A stretch of 33,276 nucleotides of DNA from the NCBI GenBank assembly GCA_029219125.1, contig JAQXSU010000052.1:1-33276 (forward strand), read 5' to 3'. This stretch comes from Bacillota bacterium. GTDB lineage: Bacteria; Bacillota; Clostridia; Peptostreptococcales; Anaerovoracaceae. How positions within the stretch are numbered: position 1 is the stretch's first letter; each line of letters opens with the position of its first letter. Below the pieces are notes generated by a model. The model was not told the origin of the DNA and did not search any database. It was given only the letters and a program-made list of their open reading frames with translations. Of the stretch, positions 24,162 to 31,191 are shown in pieces. A program made the position numbers and the translations under genes.

Positions 24162-25481
24162 ATGGTAGAAAGGATTCCGCCGCATAATGAGGAAGCAGAG
24201 CGGTGCGCACTGGGTGCGTCCATGCTCAGCAAGGATGCACTGTATGATGTAATCGAAGAAGTGACCGCAGACGATTTCTACAATGAAAATCACCGGGAGA
24301 TATTCAAGGCCATCATGGATCTGTACAGGGAAAACGCACCGGTGGATATGCTGACAGTGTGTGAGACCCTGAAAAAAAAGAAGGCACTGGATATTGTGGG
24401 AGGAAGAGCATATATCGCCACTCTCACGACGGAGGTGCCATCCACAGTCAACGCTGGAGAATATGCGAAAATTGTCTCGGAAAAAGCAGCCCTCAGACAG
24501 CTGATTAATACAGCAGAAGAAATTATGAATAAGGGCTACGAAGGAAAGGATGATGCAAAGGAGGTCCTTAACTTCGCAGAGGCCGGTATATTTCAGATTG
24601 GACAGAAGCGCCAGAAAAGCGATTACACCCAGATTCAGGACATTCTGCTGAAAAATGTGGAGATTATTGATGCGGCATCGAAGAATCAGGGAAAAGTCGT
24701 GGGAATTCCCACCGGCTTTAAGGATCTGGATGAACTGACATCAGGACTTCACCGTTCTGATCTGATCATCCTGGCAGCACGGCCGGCCATGGGAAAAACC
24801 GCGTTTGCACTGAACATTGCACAGCAGACGGCTGTTAAGGCAGGCTCTTCTGTGCTGATCTTCAGTCTGGAAATGTCCAAGGAGCAGCTGGGACAGCGGC
24901 TTCTTGCCATTCAGGCCAGAGTAGAGATGCAGAAGCTGAAGACAGGCACCCTGGACCGCAAGGATTGGGATCGGCTGAATATGGCTCTGGACGAGCTGCA
25001 CAATTCAAAAATATTTATTGATGATACGCCGGGCATTTCCATCATGGAAATGCGTAATAAATGCCGCCGGCTGAAGGCGGAGCATGGACTGGACCTGGTG
25101 GTGATCGACTATCTGCAGCTGATGCAGTTTGACGGCAGGGCAGACAGCCGCCAGCAGGAAATATCTGCAATTTCCAGACATCTGAAACTGCTGGCCAGAG
25201 AAATGGACTGTCCGGTCATCGTACTGTCCCAGCTGTCCCGTGCGCCGGAACTCCGGCAGGATCACCGGCCGATTTTATCAGATCTGAGAGAATCCGGTTC
25301 CATTGAACAGGATGCAGACATTGTAATTTTCCTGTACCGGGATGACTACTATAATCCGGATAACAGTGAGAAACACGGTATCTGCGAAGTCAATGTGGCC
25401 AAGCACAGAAGCGGTCCTACGGATAAAGTAGAACTGACATGGGTGGAACGATACACCAAATTCAGCGATAAAGCATTGTAA
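24162..25481 (+). CDS. dnaB: replicative DNA helicase (DnaB family; DnaC of Bacillus)
   Basis: Hexameric 5'-3' helicase at the fork, 439 residues. The N-terminal helical domain is IPPHNEEAERCALGASMLS to about residue 150. A RecA-like domain follows with Walker A ARPAMGKTAFAL, then LEMSKEQL, Walker B DLVVIDYLQLM, RQQEISAISRHLK, DLRESGSIEQDAD and the arginine-finger region KHRSGP. The ATG has GGAG upstream. The gene directly precedes the DUF1858 and DnaD-like genes. Confidence 0.98.
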   Translation: MVERIPPHNEEAERCALGASMLSKDALYDVIEEVTADDFYNENHREIFKAIMDLYRENAPVDMLTVCETLKKKKALDIVGGRAYIATLTTEVPSTVNAGEYAKIVSEKAALRQLINTAEEIMNKGYEGKDDAKEVLNFAEAGIFQIGQKRQKSDYTQIQDILLKNVEIIDAASKNQGKVVGIPTGFKDLDELTSGLHRSDLIILAARPAMGKTAFALNIAQQTAVKAGSSVLIFSLEMSKEQLGQRLLAIQARVEMQKLKTGTLDRKDWDRLNMALDELHNSKIFIDDTPGISIMEMRNKCRRLKAEHGLDLVVIDYLQLMQFDGRADSRQQEISAISRHLKLLAREMDCPVIVLSQLSRAPELRQDHRPILSDLRESGSIEQDADIVIFLYRDDYYNPDNSEKHGICEVNVAKHRSGPTDKVELTWVERYTKFSDKAL

Positions 25482-25511
25482 ATCGGAAAGCGTAAGCGGA
25501 AAGGAGCAGCG

Positions 25512-25703
25512 ATGATCACGAAAGACATGACCGTTATTGAAGTTCTGAATATGGGGCAGCAGTATGGCCGGGTGTTCGATAAATTCCTGCTGACTTGCGC
25601 AGGCTGTCCGGGGGCTGAAAGCGAAACACTGGAAGAGGCAGCAAAAGGACACGGCGTCAGGCTGGAATGCCTTCTGGCAGAGCTGAATCAGGTGGCAGAA
25701 TAA
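25512..25703 (+). CDS. DUF1858 small CxxC protein
   Basis: A 63-residue protein starting MITKDMTVIEVLNMG. It has the conserved TCAGCPGAESETLEEAAKGHGV core with a CxxC redox pair. It matches the DUF1858 family (disulfide-type redox domains, often near hybrid-cluster proteins). The biochemical role is unknown. It has a good AAAGGAG site and sits 30 bases after dnaB and 18 bases before the DnaD-like gene, so it is in that transcript. Confidence 0.85.
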   Translation: MITKDMTVIEVLNMGQQYGRVFDKFLLTCAGCPGAESETLEEAAKGHGVRLECLLAELNQVAE

Positions 25704-25721
25704 TGCTGACGGAGGCCTTAC

Positions 25722-27005
25722 ATGAATTATATCAAAGGAAAGATAAAAGATTTTTATCTTCTGACAAGTGAAATAGAAAATATCTTTTTAAATGAATATA
25801 TGCCGGGTGCGCCGGGAGATCATGTGAAGGTCTACCTGTTTGGATACATGTATGCACAGCAGGGAGAAGAAATGAGCCATGAGACGATGGCGCGCCAGCT
25901 TCGTCTGTCATTGGATCAGGTGAATCAGGCATGGACCTACTGGGCGGATATGGGCGTTGTAAAAAAACATCCGAGGAAGGATGCGGACAGCGGAAGCAGT
26001 CAGCTGAATTACGATGTGGAATTTCTCCATCTGCGGGAGCAGATGTACAGAAGTCCCCTGACTGCAGCGCAGGAGGAAACAGAATCCTATGGAGAGGAAC
26101 CCGACGGTCTGCTGCAGAATGAGAATGTGAAGACACTCCTTGGAGATATTCAGCGGATTACAGGGCGAACTCTGAGCACAGGGGAAGTTCAGGAAATTCA
26201 CAGCTGGCTCACTGATCTTGGAGCAAAGCCGGAAGTCGTCGAGCAGGCTTACAGTTACTGTGTGAACCGTGGAAAAAGCAATGTAAAATACATATCCAGA
26301 GTGGTGATGCAGTGGACGGAGCAGGGATTTCAGACAAAAGAAGAGGTACAGAAGTATCTGGATGAACTGGATCAGCGATTTGGAATGCAGAAGAGAATTC
26401 TCCAGTCGCTGGGCATGAATCGAAGCGCAACAGAAGCAGAGAAGGAATTGATAAACCGCTGGTTCGACGAAATGCATTTCAGCCTGGAACGCATACTGGA
26501 AGCCTGCGGACGGACCGTATCCATTTCCAATCCAAATCTTCGCTATGTAAATAAAATACTGGAAAACTGGTATCAGGAAGCGAAGAAGGATGGAAGAGAC
26601 GTAAATAAGAAAGTAACAGTCACTCAGACTGTACTCAATAGATACTATGAATTCCTTCGGAAGAAGGAAGAAAAGGAAGCGCAGGAACGGAAGGAACAGA
26701 TTTATGAAAAGCTGCCTCGCATTGAGCAGATTGACAGGATGCTTTCTGAACTGGGCAGCAACATTTCCCGCAGTCTTCTTTCCGGAGGTAAACGAAGCGA
26801 TATCGAAGAAATACGGTGTCAGATGAAAGAACTGGAAAGTGAACGGGCTGTTCTTCTTACAGAAAACAATTTCCCGATTGACTATACAGACTTGAAGTAT
26901 TCTTGCGAAATCTGCAGGGATACCGGTATGACAGAAGACGGACGCCGGTGCGCCTGCACGGGAAAGAGAACAGAAGAGGCAGAATTATGGCAAAAATCAA
27001 ACTGA
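25722..27005 (+). CDS. DnaD-family primosomal protein with a DnaC/DnaI-like zinc module at its C-terminus
   Basis: A 427-residue protein. Residues 1-110 are a winged-helix DnaD/DnaB N-terminal domain. Two DnaD (DDBH2) domains follow at about 131-213 and 217-300, with YxxxVxxxW (190-198) and YxxxIxxxW (275-283) DNA-binding motifs. Residues 315-380 are charged helix with YEKLPRIEQIDRMLSELG (328-345). A four-cysteine zinc ribbon follows: Cys395, Cys398, Cys410, Cys412. This last part resembles the N-terminal region of clostridial DnaC-type helicase loaders, but no AAA+ domain follows. The end overlaps the next gene by 19 bases. The DnaD assignment is firm; the loader-derived origin of the tail is inferred from motif memory. 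Confidence 0.85.
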   Translation: MNYIKGKIKDFYLLTSEIENIFLNEYMPGAPGDHVKVYLFGYMYAQQGEEMSHETMARQLRLSLDQVNQAWTYWADMGVVKKHPRKDADSGSSQLNYDVEFLHLREQMYRSPLTAAQEETESYGEEPDGLLQNENVKTLLGDIQRITGRTLSTGEVQEIHSWLTDLGAKPEVVEQAYSYCVNRGKSNVKYISRVVMQWTEQGFQTKEEVQKYLDELDQRFGMQKRILQSLGMNRSATEAEKELINRWFDEMHFSLERILEACGRTVSISNPNLRYVNKILENWYQEAKKDGRDVNKKVTVTQTVLNRYYEFLRKKEEKEAQERKEQIYEKLPRIEQIDRMLSELGSNISRSLLSGGKRSDIEEIRCQMKELESERAVLLTENNFPIDYTDLKYSCEICRDTGMTEDGRRCACTGKRTEEAELWQKSN

Positions 27006-28582
27006 AAAAACCACAGAGGAAGCACCAGGACCTGATTGTGGATCTGGGTGCAGGACTGATCAATGTAGCGGATGAGATCCTCGATGAAGTCGGCGAAATT
27101 GCCAGGGACGGCGGAGAACTGATCATCGATGTGGCAGCGGGTGCGGTGAAACTGTTTGATAAAACAGCCGATATCATCGACTGGATTGCAGGTAAGACTT
27201 TCATTCTTGCTGCCAGAAAGGTACACGACGGAAGAATGAAGCTTCACTCCTATCGTCGTGAACTGATCAAGCTGTTCATGGTAGCTCTGATAGGAGGAAC
27301 TGCCATCATCGCTCTGATTTCACTGGTAACCGATTACGAATACGCATATAACGGAAGAACGCTGGGTCTGGTAAGAGACCAGCAGGATGTATTGGAAATT
27401 CTGGACCTGGTCAGCGAGGAACTGACACAGGAATACGGTTCCAGCATCACCATTGATCCGGAAACAGATATTACTTTTACACCGGTTTTTTCCTATGGAC
27501 AGGAAATTGACGATGCGGACACCGTGCTGAAGCGTTTCACATACATGGGTGATATTCAGGCGCAGGCATATGCCATCTATGCGGATGGCGAGCTTCTGGC
27601 CGTAGTGGAAAGTGAAAAGACAGCAGAGGAAGTCCTGGACAAAGTACTGGACAACTACCTGAAGAATGACAATAACGTTGAGTATGAATACGTGGGTTTC
27701 GCAGAGGAAATTGAAATTGAACCGTACAACACCTCTCTGGCCAACGTAACAAGTAAAAACGCAGCCTATAATAAGATCAAGAGCGGCGGACAGCAGGAGG
27801 TCACTTATGAGGTGGTGGCCGGGGATACGCTGTCCGGCATCTGCGAAAAACTGGACGTGAGTCTGAAAGAACTGCAGTCCATGAATGAGGGGCTGGGTGA
27901 AAACGATACCCTTCACGTGGGAGATAAGTTTGTCATATCACAGGAAGTTCCGCTGCTGACCGTAGAAACCGTGGAGGTATCCACCTATGCGGAGACAATT
28001 AAATACGAAACAGAATACAAAGAATCCAGCAATTATTATGAAGGTGAGGAGGTAGTGACCCGTGCAGGCAAAAACGGGAAAGCCAGAATCACTGCCAGAA
28101 TCACACGGCATAACGGAAAGCTCGTGGAGAAAGATGTCCTGAAGGAAAAAGTCATTACAGAACCGGTAAGCAAGATTGTAGTCAAGGGTACGAAGAAGGT
28201 TCCGCCGAAAAAAGGAACCGGAACATTTATCCGCCCGGTTAATGTGGCAGTATACTCCGGATATGGTTATCGCTGGGGCCGCATGCATTACGGTATCGAC
28301 CTGTCCTGCAGCATCGGGACGCCGATCCATGCAGCCGATGGCGGTACAGTCACCTATGCAGGCTGGTATTACAGCTACGGCTATACCGTGATCATCGACC
28401 ACGGCGGTGGATTCACCACCCTGTATGCGCACTGCAGCCAGCTCAATGTGGGAGCAGGCCAGAAAGTATTCCAGGGTGAAACCATTGCACTGGTAGGAAA
28501 CACCGGCAGAAGCACAGGACCGCACTGTCATTTTGAAATCATGAAGAACGGCGTCCATGTGAACCCGTCCAACTACGTATAG
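26987..28582 (+). CDS. membrane-anchored M23 peptidase with LysM and G5 domains
   Basis: A 531-residue envelope protein. Residues 1-90 are a charged cytoplasmic segment with recurring amphipathic helices. One transmembrane helix lies at about 95-114, then an extracytoplasmic linker. The LysM domain (about 273-317, VVAGDTLSGICEKLDVS) binds peptidoglycan. A G5 domain (about 320-401) is followed by a LytM/M23 metallopeptidase domain (about 430-528). Zinc ligands are His434, Asp438 and His515, with His482 in YAHCS. It probably cleaves peptide cross-bridges. The ATG at 26987 (AGAGG upstream) lies inside the end of the DnaD-like gene; the frame is open further upstream. The physiological role is unknown. 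Confidence 0.9.
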   Translation: MAKIKLKKPQRKHQDLIVDLGAGLINVADEILDEVGEIARDGGELIIDVAAGAVKLFDKTADIIDWIAGKTFILAARKVHDGRMKLHSYRRELIKLFMVALIGGTAIIALISLVTDYEYAYNGRTLGLVRDQQDVLEILDLVSEELTQEYGSSITIDPETDITFTPVFSYGQEIDDADTVLKRFTYMGDIQAQAYAIYADGELLAVVESEKTAEEVLDKVLDNYLKNDNNVEYEYVGFAEEIEIEPYNTSLANVTSKNAAYNKIKSGGQQEVTYEVVAGDTLSGICEKLDVSLKELQSMNEGLGENDTLHVGDKFVISQEVPLLTVETVEVSTYAETIKYETEYKESSNYYEGEEVVTRAGKNGKARITARITRHNGKLVEKDVLKEKVITEPVSKIVVKGTKKVPPKKGTGTFIRPVNVAVYSGYGYRWGRMHYGIDLSCSIGTPIHAADGGTVTYAGWYYSYGYTVIIDHGGGFTTLYAHCSQLNVGAGQKVFQGETIALVGNTGRSTGPHCHFEIMKNGVHVNPSNYV

Positions 28583-28590
28583 TACCTGAT

Positions 28591-28619
28591 GCAGGTCAGT
28601 TCTGAACTGGCCTGCTTTT
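28591..28619 (+). terminator. intrinsic terminator after the M23 gene
   Basis: An eleven-pair stem with one G-U pair (28591-28615) followed by TTTT. It isolates the sporulation genes that come next. I see no clear sigma-A, sigma-E or sigma-G promoter in the 70 bases that remain before yabP. Confidence 0.82.
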
Positions 28620-28689
28620 CCATATACTCATACCAGAGCTTCTGCATGTTTTCACACAGGAAGCAGAGGAGCAGAACAGGAGGACGTAT

Positions 28690-28953
28690 ATGGATAATCA
28701 TCACATCACCATCGATAACAGGCAGCGGATGACCATTACAATGGTGTCAGACGTGGACGCCTTCGACGAAGAGACTCTATGGGCAAACCTGAAGGAAGGC
28801 GGTCTGGAAATCACCGGCCAGAAACTGAATATTGAAAAACTTGACCTGGAACAGGGACTGCTGGTGATTACCGGCGAGATCTGTTCCCTCTGTTACACCG
28901 ATCGAAAAATAAAAGAGAAGAAGAAGCTGTTCGGAAGGTCTGCCCAGAAATGA
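28690..28953 (+). CDS. yabP: sporulation protein YabP
   Basis: An 87-residue protein of the YabP/YqfC family, with VSDVDAFDEETLWANL and GGLEITGQKLNIEKLDLEQGLLVITGEI, required for sporulation in Bacillus. GGAGG precedes the ATG. The stop overlaps the yabQ ATG (ATGA). Its presence indicates a spore former or recent descendant. Confidence 0.92.
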   Translation: MDNHHITIDNRQRMTITMVSDVDAFDEETLWANLKEGGLEITGQKLNIEKLDLEQGLLVITGEICSLCYTDRKIKEKKKLFGRSAQK

Positions 28954-29417
28954 CGCAGCTGATTCGGGAGCAGCTGGGCGCCATAGGGCTCATGGCCTGC
29001 GGAGGCATGGCTGCGGGTCTGATATACGAATGCATTTCCGTAATTGCAGATATTCTTCGCAAAACAGACTCTCCCGACATTTCGGAAAAGAGCCGGGTGC
29101 GGGGTCTTCTCGCCGGGGTGGTTGAGGCGGCAGGATTGCTGCTGATCGGCTGGTGCAGCAGTGTATTTCTATATTACAGCAGCGGAGGGAAACTGACGAT
29201 ACAGGGTATTTTGAGTTTTTTTGCAGGACTCTGGATCTGGAAAAAACAAGTGTATACAAAAGAGGGGGAGAAAGAACATGGCAAAGAAAGGAAGCCGGCT
29301 GCGGGAATTCGAGAAGAATCATCGGGTGCTGGATATCACCAGCGCACAGAAAGAGAGGCAGAAGAAAAAAAGCAGCCGAAAGCCGCAGGAAGAAAAAAAA
29401 GAAGATATCGCAAATAA
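28950..29417 (+). CDS. yabQ: spore cortex protein YabQ
   Basis: A 155-residue protein with several hydrophobic stretches in the first 100 residues (IREQLGAIGLMACGGMAAGL, LLAGVVEAAGLLLIGWCSSV, ILSFFAGLWIW). Its tail is very hydrophilic and basic. YabQ is a membrane protein needed for the spore cortex. This one is shorter than the Bacillus protein of about 210 residues. From about residue 110 its coding sequence is also read in another frame as the divIC start, a 140-base overlap. Confidence 0.85.
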   Translation: MTQLIREQLGAIGLMACGGMAAGLIYECISVIADILRKTDSPDISEKSRVRGLLAGVVEAAGLLLIGWCSSVFLYYSSGGKLTIQGILSFFAGLWIWKKQVYTKEGEKEHGKERKPAAGIREESSGAGYHQRTEREAEEKKQPKAAGRKKRRYRK

Positions 29418-29727
29418 AAAAAAGCGCCGGGTAAGCTGGGTCAGAGTCATCGGTCTGGCAGTCTGCGCTGTCTTTCTGCTGGTTGTAGGGATCTCCGTGA
29501 AGAATATTTATGATCTGAAAGAACGGGAAGCGGATTTGCAGAAAGAAAATCAGAAGCTGGAACAGATCAAGGAAGAACTGACTGTGGAACTGGAAAATGT
29601 AAATACGGATGAATACATCGAAGAAAAGGCCAGGCGCGAGCTGAAGCTGATCCGGCCCAATGAGCTGGTTTTTTATTTCCCGGATGATTTCCGGCTTCAA
29701 CAGGATGAAGAAGAGAGCGAAGAATAA
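29278..29727 (+). CDS. divIC: septum formation initiator DivIC/FtsB family
   Basis: A 149-residue bitopic protein. It has a long, basic cytoplasmic N-terminus (1-52, Lys/Arg/Glu-rich), one transmembrane helix (about 53-74, WVRVIGLAVCAVFLLVVGI), then a coiled coil (about 78-110) and a conserved YIEEKARRELKLIRPNELVFYFPD extracytoplasmic part. It belongs to the divisome with FtsL and DivIB. The ATG at 29278 follows GAGGGGGAG and lies within yabQ; the frame is open to 29221 but the ribosome site decides the start. rnmV starts two bases after the stop. Confidence 0.9.
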   Translation: MAKKGSRLREFEKNHRVLDITSAQKERQKKKSSRKPQEEKKEDIANKKKRRVSWVRVIGLAVCAVFLLVVGISVKNIYDLKEREADLQKENQKLEQIKEELTVELENVNTDEYIEEKARRELKLIRPNELVFYFPDDFRLQQDEEESEE

Positions 29728-29729
29728 GT

Positions 29730-30284
29730 ATGGAAAAACTGAAAGTACAGGAGGTCATCGTCGTAGAAGGCAGGGACGACACCAATGCAGTACTGCGTGC
29801 AATTGACGGGATGACCATTGAGACCCATGGCTTCGGTATCCGGAAGGAAACCTGGGAGCTTCTGGAAAAAGCATATAGGGAGAAAGGACTGATTATATTC
29901 ACCGATCCGGATCACAGCGGGGAAGAAATACGGCGAAAGCTGACAGAGCGGTTTCCGGGCAGCCGGCAGGCCTTCCTCGCCAGAAAGGCTGCAGAAAAAA
30001 AAGGGGACATCGGTATCGAAAATGCTGCCCCGGAAGACATTGCTGCAGCCATTTCCATGGCACATTATACAGACCGGCAGGAACGTGATGAATTTACAGA
30101 AGAAGATCTGTATGCAGCAGGTCTCCTTGGCCGCAGCGATTCCAGAGAGCGGCGGCAGTCCCTGGGCGCAGCCCTGGGCATCGGCTACGGAAACGGCAGG
30201 ACGTTCCTGAAAAAGCTGAACCAGTTTCACATCAGCCGGGAGGATTTTGAGAACAAACGAAAAGAGACAGAGGCAGGGAAATAG
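29730..30284 (+). CDS. rnmV: ribonuclease M5
   Basis: A 184-residue TOPRIM nuclease that matures 5S rRNA. EGRDD (Glu13 to Asp17) and DPDHSGEEIR (Asp59, Asp61) are the catalytic TOPRIM motifs. The start follows the divIC stop, and rsmA starts two bases after its stop, as in many Firmicutes. No 5S rRNA lies in this window. Confidence 0.96.
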   Translation: MEKLKVQEVIVVEGRDDTNAVLRAIDGMTIETHGFGIRKETWELLEKAYREKGLIIFTDPDHSGEEIRRKLTERFPGSRQAFLARKAAEKKGDIGIENAAPEDIAAAISMAHYTDRQERDEFTEEDLYAAGLLGRSDSRERRQSLGAALGIGYGNGRTFLKKLNQFHISREDFENKRKETEAGK

Positions 30285-30285
30285 A

Positions 30286-31152
30286 ATGAAATTATACGCA
30301 CCATCTACAGTGAACGACATCAGAAAGCGTTACGGCTTTCATACGACCAAAAGCCTGGGGCAGAATTTCCTGACCGATAAGGCCATCATCGATCAGATCA
30401 TTGAGGGGGCAGATATCGGTCCGGAGGATCTGGTGATTGAAATCGGACCGGGTCTGGGGGTCATTACATGGGAAGCAGCACAGAAGGCGAAAAAAGTAAT
30501 CGCAGTGGAGATCGATAAGAAGCTGCTGCCGATTCTGGAAGAAACGCTGGCGGATTGCCCAAATGTGGAGATTCTCAATCAGGATATTCTGAAAACAGAC
30601 GTGAACAAACTGATTGCGGATGAAAGAAAGAAGGGAATCGGGCAGGTGAAAATTCTGGGGAATCTGCCGTATTATATCACGACACCGATCATCATGAAAC
30701 TGCTGGAGGATGGGGTAGAAGCCGAAAGCATTACAGTAATGATGCAGAAAGAGGTCGCCGACCGGATCCAGTCTTTGCCGGGGAAAAAGACATATGGAGC
30801 CATTTCTGCTGCAGTGCAGTACTACTGCCAGCCGGAAATCGTGGCGAAAGTGCCGAGGGATGTGTTTATTCCGCAGCCTAATGTGGATTCAGCGGTGCTG
30901 AAGCTGACAGTCAGGAAAGAAAAGCCGGTGGACGTCACCGATCATGATCTGTTCATGGCATGCATCAAGGCAGGATTCGGACAGAGAAGAAAAACGCTGG
31001 CAAATTCTCTGACGGGGATTGACGGTGTGGGGAAAGAACTGGCTGCAGAAGTTCTCGCAGCCTGCGGCATTGACAGCAGCAGGCGCGCTGAAACGCTGGA
31101 TTTAAATGAGTTTGCGGCATTGTCCAATGAACTGAAAAAAAGAATGGGATGA
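30286..31152 (+). CDS. rsmA: 16S rRNA dimethyladenosine transferase RsmA (KsgA)
   Basis: Dimethylates the two adjacent adenines near the 3' end of 16S rRNA, 288 residues. The SAM motif is VIEIGPGLGVIT, the catalytic NLPYY motif is ILGNLPYYITTP, and SLGQNFLTD and FGQRRKTLANSL are conserved. I chose the ATG at 30286, two bases after the rnmV stop; the frame is open back to 30247, but MKLYAPSTVNDIRKRYGF is the usual N-terminus. Confidence 0.98.
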   Translation: MKLYAPSTVNDIRKRYGFHTTKSLGQNFLTDKAIIDQIIEGADIGPEDLVIEIGPGLGVITWEAAQKAKKVIAVEIDKKLLPILEETLADCPNVEILNQDILKTDVNKLIADERKKGIGQVKILGNLPYYITTPIIMKLLEDGVEAESITVMMQKEVADRIQSLPGKKTYGAISAAVQYYCQPEIVAKVPRDVFIPQPNVDSAVLKLTVRKEKPVDVTDHDLFMACIKAGFGQRRKTLANSLTGIDGVGKELAAEVLAACGIDSSRRAETLDLNEFAALSNELKKRMG

Positions 31153-31191
31153 GATTAGAGCGTACAAAAGCAAAAAAACAGGGGGAAAAGT

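Noticed and set aside
28620..28689. Possible sporulation sigma-E promoter before yabP.
   Set aside because: CATA-containing hexamers are present but no matching -35 lies at the right distance.
29670..29690. ATTTCCCGG-like sequence in divIC resembling a Noc site.
   Set aside because: Eleven of 14 matches inside a conserved coding region (YFPDD) is not convincing without more sites for comparison.
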